Shown: positions 22,429 to 34,254 of the stretch, in pieces
Layout of the letters: the number at the start of each line of letters is the position of its first letter
How positions within the stretch are numbered: position 1 is the stretch's first letter
NCBI GenBank assembly: GCA_025766275.1
Contig: JAFKAC010000018.1
Location: 248,001 to 312,000, forward strand
Direction: 5' to 3'
Source: Lactarius indigo
Taxonomy: Eukaryota; Basidiomycota; Agaricomycetes; Russulales; Russulaceae
DNA length: 64,000 nucleotides
The notes under the pieces: model-generated
Databases searched by the model: none
What the model was told of the DNA's origin: nothing
The model's input: the letters and a program-made list of their open reading frames with translations, nothing else
Translations under genes and position numbers: made by a program

Positions 22429-23207
22429 CTGCCATTGGCACAACTCCCCCAATCCAATATACATTGTGCCAGTGTGTCATCTTTGTGTAATCCGGGGACT
22501 GCACTAAGATTGCTTCGCCTCTTCAAGTACCGGTACCCGGAAATGTGATCGTCTGATTTCAGGCCATGATCATGATGCATGACGCATGAGGTGTTCGTGG
22601 AAGATTGTGTCATGGCCACACTCCCCCGTCGTTCACTGTGGCCGCATTGTTGACAATCCGAAGATGACGATGTGCCTTTCCCCACATCTTAAAGCTTAAA
22701 CACCCCAAGGGCTCCAGAAGCCAAGCGGACGAAAGGAGCGTCTTGCGTTCTAAGCGTAAATTACAGTCGTAATTATTACGTCCAAAAGCAATACGTTCTC
22801 ATTGACGTACCACTCTGCGATATTCTCACGAGCAAACGTTCTCGGTTGGAGGCATATTTGTGCGCATGCCGCGCTGTACTTGTACTATGTTCGTGCACGC
22901 TTCCGAAGTGAGATGACAAATGTGTATCTATCGCTTTCTGACGGCCAGCATAAACGCGAGATTGCCTACATTCGACACAAATGGAAGCATGGGATTAGGG
23001 GGAGTATCCGGGAGGGGGAGGGGGGGGGGGGGGTATTAAGGGATTTAAAGAGCGACGACGGGTGTAGAGATAATGATACAGACGAGCGTACGGTGCGGAT
23101 GATATGGTGCAGGGGAATGCGTGGATGGGACATGTGACGATATGCGATCAGGGCATGAGAGAATGCAAGGTGTATATACAGTGGAGGTATATGTGTGAAT
23201 AGGTCGG
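22429..23207. other. Convergent intergenic region
   Basis: About 780 nt between the 3' ends of the glyoxalase-like gene and the proline-rich gene. No gene is seen. Contains a G14 run at 23020-23033. Confidence 0.4.
23020..23033. repeat. Homopolymer G14 tract
   Basis: Fourteen consecutive G inside a wider G-rich stretch (about 23000-23033). It may form G-quadruplex; the run length may be unreliable. Confidence 0.85.
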
Positions 23208-24323
23208 TCATGGCACTAGTGACTTGCTAAGAGGACTGCGTGCGCGAGGGGTACGGGGGTAGGGGCTTGGCGTCCTGACGCCACCACGCTCGTGAAGGTG
23301 CAGAATATGGGTCGCAACCAGTTGCGGCATCGTGTATACGAGCTTCTCCGTGGGAAACTGGGATGGAACGCGCGGCGATACCAGACCAGGCGGAGGAGCC
23401 GACTTGCCAAGGAGAGGTGGCGGAGGAGGAAGCACAGCAGGCACAGGTGGCAGACGAAATACGCGGGGGGACGTTGCGGCGCTGGCCGGCAGCGGATCCG
23501 GGGTAACGTCCATCGCGTCAGCGCCAGAGTCCATCTCCGGTGACGGGGGTGGAGCACGAGTACCCTCTAGGGGTATAGGTGATGGCAGTAGCTGGCTGGG
23601 CTCTTTGGCTAGGCGTACATCCATCAATGTGGAGGCAAAGCCACCAGCACGAAGACGCAGAACCAGACGTGCCACGAGCTGGTGGTCCAGGCCACACAGC
23701 TCCTTTTTCACCCTCGCCACCGAATCATCCCTAGAACCTGGTCCGTCGTCCACGTTCATAACATCCACACCTGTATCCAAAGCCTCATGTTGTCCACTCT
23801 CGCTTTCCGCGTGCAATGCGACGATACTGCGGTGCACGGAGGCCATGAACTGGAGGTCTGCAAGAACACGCTTGCTTTTCCTTGGCCGCTTGGCAACAGG
23901 GCGGATGACAACCGTAGCGGATGCACGCGCGGAAGGCGGAACAAGGGCGCCACTACGCCGACGGCGCGCCTCGACGGGATGAGGACGTTTAAGTCCCGGA
24001 GGCGGGTCATGCGCAGGCAGTTGTCCACATGCAGGAGCCGTCGGGAACGGGATCACGTTTTCTTCTCGCCGCAAAGAGTCGAGCGGCATTGACGAGAGTG
24101 GCTTCCACGAACGCAAGGCAGTAGTGCTTGTCAGGGCAACAGTTGCTGACGCCTTTCGGGACGGAAAGCGTGGGGGAGGGTTAGAGTCGGCCGGAGCATG
24201 CTTACTCACGGATGGCTTCAAAGACATTGTGTTCGTTTTGTCGCCGAAAGCCCGTAAGGTCGTGACAATAGCTTTGGAGCTGAAACTCTCCGGGACGGAG
24301 AAGAGCGTCTGAAAGTCATACAT
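23208..24323 (-). CDS. Proline-rich hypothetical protein, 371 aa
   Basis: ATG at 24323 (MYDFQTLFSVPESFSSKAIV), a single open frame. The frame extends a few codons upstream without another ATG. The protein is rich in Pro, Ser and Arg, has a possible basic nuclear-type cluster (RPVAKRPRKSKR) and a helical segment with MASVHRSIVALHAESE. The C-terminal region (YTMPQLVATHIL, then basic and SP-rich, ARSPLSKS) resembles the C-terminus of the 54385-56853 protein (VSMPQLVARMIM, then SPRR, CSPLSR). No enzyme or membrane domain is seen. Function unknown; the shared tail suggests a small regulatory-type family. Confidence 0.68.
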   Translation of the reverse strand: MYDFQTLFSVPESFSSKAIVTTLRAFGDKTNTMSLKPSVSKHAPADSNPPPRFPSRKASATVALTSTTALRSWKPLSSMPLDSLRREENVIPFPTAPACGQLPAHDPPPGLKRPHPVEARRRRSGALVPPSARASATVVIRPVAKRPRKSKRVLADLQFMASVHRSIVALHAESESGQHEALDTGVDVMNVDDGPGSRDDSVARVKKELCGLDHQLVARLVLRLRAGGFASTLMDVRLAKEPSQLLPSPIPLEGTRAPPPSPEMDSGADAMDVTPDPLPASAATSPRVFRLPPVPAVLPPPPPLLGKSAPPPGLVSPRVPSQFPTEKLVYTMPQLVATHILHLHERGGVRTPSPYPRTPRARSPLSKSLVP

Positions 24324-25243
24324 GATGAAAGGAAGAGGCAAGTGTTGTCGTCAAATGCAAATGGCAAAGAAAGTCGTGGGTAACGTCGACCAGCGGATCC
24401 GCAAAGTCTCTATCTCGTGGAAGAAAAGGCGTCGTCGACGGCAGTAGAAGCGAAAGCGGGGATGGGAATGGGAATGAAGCCGGCAATGACGAACCCCGAC
24501 CTTCCCCAACAAACTTATATACATCCCCCAAATAAACACAAATATCACATCCGTTCCGCACACACACCCGTTCCGTTAGTGCGCCGCATGGCTCTCTTCC
24601 TCAAGGCATTCTCTACCTCATGGCATATTTGCTTTCTTTTTCTGAATAAAAATTATGCTGAAACAATATGGCTACGACGAGTACACCATTAGCGAGTGTT
24701 GCGCGAGATGTCTTGTTACTACCACTTCTCAAGCTAGGCCTCAAGCCTGAGAATGCCGAACCATGCAGAGGGTCAGTAATGGACCAAAACAAGGATTCTA
24801 GACCATCGAACCGCACTGGTTTTGCCTAGCCATTTTCCATAGTGGACAAAACCTCTCATGGCTTCTCTATTAGTCTCTGCCCTTGACCCTGCATGTGAAA
24901 CCGGGGTGCAAACCGCGTTTTCAATCAGAAGGCTCTTCTCTCCTTCGGGGGAGTTGGCGCCTAAAACTTTGAACCACTCCCCCTTGCGTATCTTCTCATT
25001 GGCTGTCGTGCTATGCCATCAAGTTTACCTCGGACGTCCTGTCCCAACTCACAACGCGGCACCTATTCTCACAGATGTAAGTTACCTCCTCATGGAGCCA
25101 ATTAATTGCCTCATTGAAGGATCAGTAAGAGGGACGTCGAGGCTAGTCATTGAAGTCATAATACTATCGTTGAATTACAAATACTATTCTAAAGGAAGCA
25201 TGGCTCTGACTCTTATCATTCATACGCACAGCCAATCTCTGGA
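24324..25243. other. Intergenic, no gene recognised
   Basis: About 920 nt between the start of the proline-rich gene and the stop of the zinc-finger gene. Only short low-credibility frames are present. Confidence 0.4.
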
Positions 25244-26096
25244 TCATGCGTCTGGTACGTCCAGCTGTACCCGTAAGTCTTCTATCGACTCGCCGGGATG
25301 TCGTTTCTTGCAGTGTTCGGTGAACAGGTCCTTTCGCGATTGCTTGTAATTGCACTTTGAGCACCCTATTGTCGGTGGACGATGCATGGACTTGATATGT
25401 CGCGTCTTCTCCCATTCGCCGGAAAAGTTCTTCCCGCAATTTTCGAAAGTGCAGATGAACCTTGTATCTTGCCCCTCTATGCGGTAAGACGGCTCGTATC
25501 TGTGCTTCCTGTGAATGGAGCGACGCTCTAATTCGCCCAAATGGAACACGCCATGTCCGTGTGGCTGCGCATCCATAGCCTCCGCCAAAGAATAGTCATA
25601 CTCCCAGGGTTCTTGGTTCAGGACCGCCGGGTAGCCTTGTGACACCTCAGGGGTAAGTGAGTGAGCGGAATGTTGCTCGGGCCACCACTGCTGCTGGTAT
25701 GCCAAATCGCCCCGAAGTGGTGCCACAGGCAGGGAACCGAACGCTGGGACGTCGTGTGTTCCGACTTCGGGACCGAGCGGGATTGGTGAGGATTTCATTG
25801 GCGCCGCAAGGCCGATGTCTACGGGCGCCACGGCATAGCCAAGTGACGACATCGTCAGAGGTTTGTCGTCTCGGGAAATGGTATTTGCATCGAATGGTAA
25901 ATGTTCGAAGGTCGCTTCGGGGCCGCATTGTGGGTATGCACCGTTTGGGTACGCCGCCGTATGCTCCATACACGGTGGAGAATCAGTAATGAGGCCTGGG
26001 CATGAGTACGGAGAAAGACTCTACCTCGTTCTGAAAATCCATATTCAACCACATATTGTTGGCAAGGAGTGGCTGCGAGACTTGGGGATCATACAT
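25244..26096 (-). CDS. C2H2 zinc-finger protein, 263 aa
   Basis: Exon 1 26096-26025 and exon 2 25963-25244; the 61-nt phase-0 intron has a CTGAT branch-like site about 20 nt before the acceptor. The N-terminal 170 residues are Pro/Ala/His-rich, as in fungal transcription factors. Two fingers lie near the C-terminus: CTFENCGKNFSGEWEKTRH with the final H four residues on (C-x4-C-x12-H-x4-H), and a second, CSKCNYKQSRKDLFTEH with the final H after a five-residue spacer. It is probably a nuclear DNA-binding protein. It is only distantly similar to the two-finger family at 30.7-49.7 kb. Confidence 0.75.
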
Positions 26097-29000
26097 CGGG
26101 TATAGAGGAGAAATTGAAATGCGACGATGATAGTTGTGAAGGTTACTGACTCGACCTCCCTGGGGAAAAGGCTTTTATAAAGTCGTACCTGCATCGTCGT
26201 TTCCGCATGGAGTGCGCAGGTGTTTGATTTATCCATGCACTGCTTTGCTTTGACATCTAGAATGCTCGCAAAAATGGTTAGAGTTCCTCTTAGGAGATCA
26301 AGTCGATGCTGGAGTGCCATTCGTGGGATGTGAACGTAAATCATAATGGCATGGAATACACGGCATGTTGTTGCGCCTCGAGGAGTCGTGAAGGCTTCAT
26401 CATGGCACCGTACCCTGCCATCCAACCTTGCCGTAACCGTAGTGGTGCCTCTACTGTACATTAACCACAGGATTGCTCACCGGTGCTAGTAGGAAAGTAG
26501 CTTTCCAGCGCATTAGAGATCTCGATTGAGGGGTGTTACCGATGCGAGCTGAAACAACGTGTTTGAGAACGAGGGCACTTACAATAAGCGCACGGTGCCA
26601 AATCGCAATGATTCCCCAAATAAACTGCTTTGTGCTTTGTAATCACACATGTTCCTCTTCCAGGAAGGCACGGAGCTGGAGCTGGAGAACCGCAACATTA
26701 TTCCGTAAGGAGCACAGCAGGGATTGGTGCCAGTGCCCCAAACTTCCACGCTGGAAGTTGAAGTATCATAGTACTGTGACCATAGGTGGATATTTGGAAT
26801 CATTGCTTCCCTGATACCGCTTCTTGTACCGTTTAGGCTGACGAATTAGGCATCTTGATAGCAGCTCCATAGCTGTTACGTGGACCCGACTACTTCCACC
26901 ATCGGTCTCAAGGGTGACAAGGATGAATGAGTGCTTGTTGGATGTGGCGAGTACAATTCCAGCGCATCACCCGCGGAAGTTTGATACGAGAAGTTAGGAG
27001 AGCGTTTCATCACGAACGTTATCATAACCACATACAACAAGTGACTCGCATTGGATTGTGACCTGTGTTTTACCGTGTGAAGGTCCATTATTACCTGAAA
27101 TTCCAGTGCCGCGGTCAAGGCCGCAGTATCGACCGCAAGTCCAGATAATTGTGCCAGCAGTAGTACGGCCACCTAGTAGAACTACTAAATCTATGTCCAC
27201 CAAGTGTTGCACTCAGGTACCACCAAAGAACCCGAGATTCACAGCCGTTGGTGCAATACAAAAGGGCTTCCCAACATTCTCCGTTGCCTTACCCATCAAA
27301 CTCGTCTCGGTATAAGGACACAAAACGTGCACGTTTCCTGTTGTTTGTTTGTGCTATAGCGCCCAGCCCACGTGCTCAACACGTGTCCCGCTTTGTTGGC
27401 CCTCTACCAAAGGCCAGTGAACAACTTTGCAGTGGTCAGCTAGCGGTCTGCCGGTGTATGTCATAGTTGTCTTGTGTGTCTCGGGTATCGAATATCTGAC
27501 TTTCATTGAGAGCAGTGATCGCAGTGTTAAGCGTAAAGCGTACTTGGGACAGTATTCGGCTCTTAATTTGGCTCCATCATTGTTGTCTCTTCTTGGTCAG
27601 AAATTCTCGGAATGCTGTGCCCGATAGTCACCATGAGGATACAACGCGTCTTGTGAAACGGTAATATCGGGTGTACTATTCATATATTCTCACTTATCTA
27701 CGCCGTAGAAGGGGGACGACCCTCGGTTAGAGAAATCCTCCGTTCGCTTATCTGACGTCCGTTCTGATTAGTCTTGGTGATACACAGCACTATTGTAGCA
27801 TGCCCACCACTGGTCCTGGTTCACTTTCATGCTGTACTCCGGTGCGGGGTCCTAGGCACCTTTTCTCGGCACGCTCCGTGAGCACCCTCTAATTCCAATG
27901 AACTAGTAAGTCTCATTTCGAGGTTTTAGGGGACCGCGGTCAGCGGCTTTTTTCTGTCTTCCTAGGAAAATGCGAAGTCCACGTTCGCGATTTGAACTGC
28001 ACTGCCTGCATAACACTATGTACTCGTGACTTTTCGAGAGGGACCAGGCTGTGGTATTCAGTAGCCTTCTCCCAGGGTACCGCCCATGCCTGCGGTTGAA
28101 AGAATGGTTCGAGTTTAGTCCCATATTCGATTTTGAACCCATTGACGGTGCATTGTGCACAGGACCCCATGGCCCTGAGCACCACACCTATGAAGCCGCA
28201 TGATCACCGTCCCATCCTCCCATACTCGGATATGGAACTTCTGAAAAATAAGACGTCCTCCTGATTCGCGAAGTCCGATCCTATGATTGTATCAAGGAAA
28301 CGGGTATTCAGTGAGAACAAGGTGAGGCGTCGCACCGATGATAAGACGCAAAGGCGATGCACCGCGAGGCGACTCGATCGCTTCTAGTAGTGATCACAAG
28401 GGGTGAAGGAGGCCGGCCAGACCCTAAGACAATGCACGGAACCTGTGTATTCAGAGTGCGCGTATTGGCAGGTAGGGTTTCTCTACGGAACTTCCCAATG
28501 TTCACTATTCCGCAGGGGATGGTAATGGGCGCTTCATTCTCTGAACATGCAGTTAGCTTCCATTGACAGCCGAGCTGTGTTTCCTTCGTGAACACCAGCT
28601 AGCTATTCACACTTCTTTCGTACTGCGAGTCGCGCTGCTGAGATAGGCGAACGATTTGGACCGCAGGAACCCTGGACAGCGGATGTTCCCATTACGGACG
28701 TCGCAGCGGTTCCGGTGATAGCTACACTAGGGATGATTGTGAGGATCGTAATGGAAGGATACCAAAGCCGGTAAGTGGAGAGCCACTAGTCTGCGGGAAG
28801 AAGACCTCCAGAGACTAGAAGTCATTTTGCGCTGTGATGCTGCGATTTTACTGACGGAGACTCCTGAGTCAACGCGGTTTGTCCCGAGAGCCCGTGGCTG
28901 TGCCAAAAAGATGCTACTGTATCGTGAAGGTGATGTGCGAATAATATCAATATCGTCCAAAGAGGGAGACGCAGACTGAGAGGCAATGAAGTCGGATAAG

Positions 29001-30593
29001 ATACTGCTGCGGGAGATAGAACTGTGCGAAGCGATTTCAGTCAATATACGCGGGAACGTGAGGAGAACCGGCCGCGTGCGTGCGATTTATGAGTCGGCAC
29101 TCACGTGGGGTTCTCAGACGGAACAGTTCCGAGAACAGCAGATAGATGTTACGTTAGAGATACAAAGCCGAAGAAAGCCGAATACACGATAGTCAGGACA
29201 CGGACGGGGTATAATGAGTTGACAGACATGGACGGGGTCTGGTGGAATGAGGACGGAAAGAGGAGCGACATTTCAAACACAATTGTTGGAATCGATAATC
29301 ACGCGTGTGTGGAATCGGGTGACGTGGGCAAGGTGGCCGAGTCGTTGTGGGTATACGAGTACGCATGGCGATGGCGTCGTTGGGCACAAGTCGCCCTTAT
29401 AACCGGTGTTTTCCTCAGCCCGGGTGGACCTTCTATAGTTGACCAGACCTTCAGTCATGCTAACGAATACTGCCCAGTGTTTTTTTGGTTGGGCCTACTC
29501 CTACTCGCCGGAATCCCGTACCAGTCGTAACTGAAACGGAATCCCGCCCTACAGTATACTTAGGACCACCCCTGGGCCCCGGGCACGCGCCCATTCAACG
29601 TCAGCCGTGATCCTGGCCATTCTGATATGCGTCTACACACCTCTGACTCTCTGAGGCAAATGTGCCAGGTGACGCCCTACATGACGGTTGTGGCCTCTTT
29701 TCGACGAATGGGGCACCAAGAGCGTCCTCATCGTGTTTCATGACCCGCGGCATAGTTGAGGGCTTAGTTAAAAAAAAAATATGCCAGTGCCTTGGATCGT
29801 GTGGTAACGTTACATGGGAGGGCATGGGAATCTGCCAGGCCGCCATAGGAAATCCTGCACTGTGGCTCGCTTCAGGGACGAGCCCCGATGTACCGTAGGT
29901 TTACAGTTCTGTAACCCCGGGACGGCAGTATGGTGAAGTTGATGAGCGCCAGCGGCATGAGCGCGGCGTCCAAGTCGGAGTTGGACAGTTGTGCCAGTCA
30001 AGTCACGCGAACTGTAAGGCGCGTACAAGCTACCCAGCTAAGCGCCGCGGATCGACAATGAACTTTCTCACTCTCACACTGGTTCCAAATGTGCGACTAG
30101 AGACTACCTATCTAACCCTCCATATTTTCAACAAGAAACGAATGTATTTTGTGTCAACACTTCCTACGTGCTTCGGAATGATATTCAAAGTGTTATCAGC
30201 ACCCTGTGGGTTCGTTTTCGCCCTCCCCCCTGATCCGCACGAGGGAGAGTCACCCAACAATCCCTGCATCTACTTGTGTAGACAATGGTTGGTCCAAATG
30301 CTGCCTCCGCCAAATCTGTAAAGTTTTATGGTTGGGACATGGCGTTCGAGGTTATTTCACCAATCCATCGTTCCCACAAGATCAAATTATCTTCGGACCG
30401 ATAGAAACTCGACCACCTATTGTGCCGGATCCGGCTCTAGCAGTAGGGCCACATCACCAAAGAATTGTGCCGATCAACCATGTCCCGCGACGTGAGCATC
30501 CGGCCCTCCCGGTATATGATGGGATGGGCCCATACGCCCTTTCTACAACGCCTACGACGGTGCCCTCGCAAGTGGTGTGCCACCGTATTTTTC
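26097..30593. other. 4.5-kb gene-poor region with relic coding traces
   Basis: No intact gene is recognised. Minus-strand traces at about 27000-27210 (QHLVDIDLVVLLGG, then RTTAGTIIW) and 28310-28600 (PCGIVNIGKF) resemble traces in the same order at 36750-38200, suggesting decayed copies of one gene or element. A minus-strand frame at 28727-29044 has coding-like composition but no ATG. No tRNA or array repeat is seen. Confidence 0.35.
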
Positions 30594-30600
30594 TATATAA
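30594..30600 (+). promoter_or_regulatory. Probable TATA box of the zinc-finger gene at 30668
   Basis: TATATAA lies 74 nt upstream of the ATG at 30668, at a spacing normal for a fungal promoter. It is followed by a C-rich stretch and a pyrimidine-rich leader. Confidence 0.5.
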
Positions 30601-30667
30601 CCCCCCCCATGAAGCCCCGTTGGAACTCAGCTCACTCTTGTTTCCCAGCAGAGCTTGAGATATTACA

Positions 30668-31110
30668 ATGTCCTCTACCCCAGTGGATGCGAATTCTTTT
30701 CTCCAGTACTCACAGGAGTATTTGATAACTGGCACCTCTAGTACGGTCCTTTCACAGGTGAGAGAAAGCTCGTTACGTCCTGATATTCAAACATCTGAAA
30801 TCAGCACGTCTAGCAGGTTGCCACCTCGGGTGGTGTGCGTCCTCTTTGCGAGATTTGCGGCCAGAGTTTTGGAAGGCTGCAAGAACTCAGGCGTCATAAT
30901 AGCGACAAACACATGCCGCCGCGTAAATGCCCGTTCTGCTCCCACGAGTGGACTCGTCCCGACAGAATCAAGACCCACATTACGGATGTCCACCGTGGTG
31001 AATTCTCCGCTGAAGTCTTGCAAGGAATCTGCTCCCTGCGAGGCCAGGCTGTATTCAATTTCTTTGACACGTACGAGTACCTGCGCCAAAGTGTTATACC
31101 AGAGGTATAA
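30668..31110 (+). CDS. Two-finger C2H2 protein, 128 aa (copy a)
   Basis: Exon 1 30668-30757 (MSSTPVDANSF), intron 30758-30813 (56 nt, GTGAGA...TCTAG), exon 2 30814-31110. Finger 1: CEICGQSFGRLQELRRH with the final H four residues on (C-x2-C-x12-H-x4-H). Finger 2: CPFCSHEWTRPDRIKTH, same spacing. A conserved tail follows (EVLQGICSLRGQAV, then NFFDTYEYLR). All ligands are present. The same finger-2-plus-tail module recurs at 32461, 40172, 44813 and 49178, so this is a local gene family. It lacks the N-terminal region of the 40-45 kb members. It is probably nuclear; target unknown. Confidence 0.72.
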
Positions 31111-32460
31111 GGGTCCTCTATACCTCATTCTCCTTCTCAATTCTGAGACATCTGGTCATGTCGAAGGAATATGTGTTTCCGTAAACTCGAACTACTGTAT
31201 CACTGGCACCCAACTACCATAGTAATCGCCCGTGAAATATCAGGGATACTGCCAGCGAGCATCCTTGATAAGCGATACAGTAGTCTCATTATAACACACC
31301 ACTAAATACATCCTATTGATTATCAGTGACTTTATCAGGACGGCACTTATCCGCTCTCGAAGTGGAAGTAGCGTAGCGATGTCTGGTGATGGGAATTCTG
31401 GTGTACGCTGTGGGATAGCACGAAAGGACTCAGACGCGCAGGTCAGCGGCCCGCACGATGTCATGTAGCGAATGAAGCTAATGAGGACCGAGTTGAGTTG
31501 CGACTTCGAGTGGTGATTTATTGTTCATCTGTTCATCTATGCAGTCCAGTTGTCTGATCATGCCTCGAGGTTTCTGGATCCGATGCCCAGAAAGTTGAGG
31601 AACTGAAATGAATGTTCGCGGTTATGTTGTGAGTGGGTTTTGCTCAGGTCGAGTGGTTGTCGCAAAAATTGCTCGTTTATTTCCTTGGCATCCCAAACCA
31701 GCCAGTTAGCGGTGATCCGGTGATATGTAGTGGAGCGCTGGAAACCCCGACTCAGCCTTTTGAGAGAGAGACTGAGCGCTGAGGTCTCGTCATGAAGTTT
31801 ACAAATTATATAGTGCCATAACATGCACTGGCAGAGGGGGTGGGGGGGAAATTGCATGTAACTCGGCCAAGAGGAGTCGAAGACGGGCTCAACTAATGAT
31901 AATTCGCATTCACCGGTTCAACGCGTCCGGAAGTCGTATGTGGACAACATCGTGATGGGTGTCACTGCGTATCAGCGGCTTGATCAGCGGTAATTTTACC
32001 CGAGGGTTGCATACTTGGTAAGGTGACCAAATACACCAGGTGTGCGACAGGTGGTTGGGTTGTTTCGTGATCCGAGGTGGGTGAAGCGGTGAAAGCCATG
32101 CCATGAGGACGGTGGCCTCGGCCAGAGCAGTAGGGCAAGGCCACGCAGCCGCGAGTCTTACTATAATTGATAATGACCGATGTCGGCATGCCAGTTCAAC
32201 GTGGGGTTGAATCCAACAGGCCTCGTGGTCCCTACAAGCTGTCAATATGTCAATTTCACGATCAACAGGAGGCACAGGCATTGCAATCACGCTGGGAGTC
32301 CCTGATTAGCGCTCAATAGGCGCTCAATAGGCGCTCAATAGACGCTCAATAGACGCTCAATAGACGCTGGTCTCCACCTTCGTGTGCGCTTAATTTTCCC
32401 CTTGAACCGTTTACCATCACAAAGACCCCCAAAAGTCCAGCTCTTGTATCCCTGGAGAAT
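31111..32460. other. Intergenic between zinc-finger copies a and b
   Basis: No gene is recognised. It contains an 11-bp tandem repeat at 32308-32368. Confidence 0.4.
32308..32368. repeat. 11-bp tandem repeat, about 5.5 units
   Basis: Units of AG(G/A)CGCTCAAT repeated head to tail. The first unit is 10 nt and the last is partial. No spacers, so this is a minisatellite and not a CRISPR. Confidence 0.85.
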
Positions 32461-32912
32461 GTCCTCTACCCAAGCGGATGCGAGTTCTTTCTTCCAGTGC
32501 TCAGAGGCGGTATTTACCACCAGCACCATCGAAGAAGCCTCAGATATGATCCTTTCACAGCTGAGAAAGCGCGTCACGTCCTAGTGTTAGAATGTCTGAC
32601 TTCCGCACATTCTAACATGCTGCTACCTCGGGTGGTGTGCGTCGTCTTTGCAGGATTTACGGCCAGAGTTTTGGAAGGCCGCAAGAACTCAGGCGTCATA
32701 TTAACGACCAACACACGCCGCCGCGTCAATGTCCGTTCTGCTCCCACGAGTGGACTCGTCCTGACAGAATCAAGACCCACATTACGGATGTCCACCGTGG
32801 TGAATTCTCCGCTGAAGTCTTGCAAGGAATCTGCTCCCTGCGAGGCCAGGCTGTAGTCAATTTCTTCGACACGTACGAGTACCTGCGCTACAGTGTTATA
32901 CCAAAGATATAA
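32461..32912 (+). pseudogene. Decayed two-finger C2H2 gene (copy b)
   Basis: A duplicate of the 30668 gene, 1.79 kb downstream in the same orientation. The start (MSSTQADASSF) and the 3' half are kept, but several lesions are visible. The intron donor GTGAGA is now CTGAGA. The acceptor TCTAGC is now TCTAAC. The unspliced frame stops at about 32581. The second zinc ligand of finger 1 is Tyr instead of Cys (CRIYG against CEICG). Finger 2 and the tail (RPDRIKTHITDVH, then SLRGQAV) are intact. Loss of both splice sites plus a ligand argues for a true pseudogene. Confidence 0.75.
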
Positions 32913-33338
32913 GCGTCCTCTACACCTCTTTTCTCAATTTTGAGAATTCTGGTTATGTTGAGGGGGGTGCGCGTTCATGTAAAAGAGCTGTATGGTTAGC
33001 TTTTCTCAAATGGCCCATGTACAGTATAGTAGTCTCTTACGTTGCGAACCAACTTGAAGCTTAGAGTTACCTACCCGATCATCCCTTAACAGAGGAAACT
33101 ACCAGTGCCAGATAGCATTACTGATTCGTGATATGGGTAACATTCCTGTGAGTCCCGCTGGACCAGACAAGTTGATCCAGTCTCCCAATTTTACTCCTTT
33201 ATTTCAGAGACCCTTGTCGTGCGTCGCCATCCGTCTACTCGTTTGTCGGTGTGTATTGGCAAGTGTATTGGTACCAAAAGCTTGACCAAAAGTCCGGCGT
33301 CCCGGGACCCGAGACCACGTGACCTACGGACGGCCAAC

Positions 33339-33938
33339 ATGGAAAAACAAATACAAGTCTCGCAGGACGAACAAGACACCCTCAGCGATGGCGAGAATCC
33401 ATCAGTGTCAAAGCGCAGGTTGGGGCTAAATGTGGTGTCGGTGAGGCCCTCAAGACCATCGTGGTACAACCAGGGTTTGAGGAAACCGAGCGTGGACTTG
33501 CCTTTTGAGAGCCGACAGTCGTTGAGCAGCGAGATTATGCCTGCAAAGGTCTGTACAATGGCAGTAAGATATGTTCTTGATGATGAGTGACGGATAGAAG
33601 AGAGAGGGAATATTCGGACGCACTGGCGCCGCGCAGGTTCACGAGAAAGACTTTCAAGTTGTTGTTTTCGACGAATACGAAACCGAGCGCCTGCGCGGGA
33701 ATGTCAACACTTTGATCGGCACGGCTGCACAGTTACAAGGTAAGCACAGGTCAGCCCAGGTCACGAGAATGCACTTGTAGAAGCCCTTGTACTGGCTGCC
33801 GAAGTGCTGAATGAAGGTAGGGACAACAGCGTTCTAGTATATCGGGCGCAGAAAATAAGCTGCCCCCGGAGAGGCGCACTGCGACTTCAGGACCCTAGTT
33901 TTTCATGCCGCCAACACCAGATACCCAGGGACCTATGA
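33339..33938 (+). CDS. Candidate three-exon orphan protein, about 161 aa
   Basis: Exons 33339-33563, 33637-33739 and 33781-33938; introns of 73 nt (GTAAGA donor) and 41 nt (GTAAGC donor). The frames join in phase and give coherent sequence (EKDFQVVVFDEYETERL, then LIGTAAQLQEALVLAAEVLNE), which is the main evidence. The N-terminus is Ser/Asp-rich and charged. The last 15-20 codons overlap the end of the sedolisin relic on the other strand, so the 3' end may be truncated or chance. No domain is recognised. It could be the remaining 5' part of a longer gene. Confidence 0.42.
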
Positions 33939-34244
33939 AGCCATGGAGACGTAGAGAGTGCCTGCGTCGATGTACCACTTCCAAGGAGAGATGAAATGCC
34001 ACGTACAAGATGCAGGGAACAGGGGGCCAATTTCTTGGAGCCATTGTTGGCTACTGGCATGCAAGGACCACTGGCACGGCTGGTGCCATCCTCGCCGCTC
34101 GCAAAGATGACGCCGACGCCACACGTCCCGAGTTGGAGAAATAGGTCACATACGGCTGTTGCATATTCCAGCAGGAGACCCTTCTCGTCGATACAAACCA
34201 ACCTACTAGTGATCATCTGTGGGATGTTAGTCTGGTAGGTCAAG

Positions 34245-34254
34245 TAATAGAGCC
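34245..34254. repeat. Target-site duplication, left copy (retroposon)
   Basis: TAATAGAGCC, repeated exactly at 34642-34651. Confidence 0.85.

Noticed and set aside
22029..22685. 218-codon minus-strand frame
   Set aside because: Mostly antisense to the last exon of the glyoxalase-like gene, which has clear family similarity.
32308..32368. CRISPR-like array
   Set aside because: Direct 11-bp units without spacers in a eukaryotic context; a simple minisatellite.
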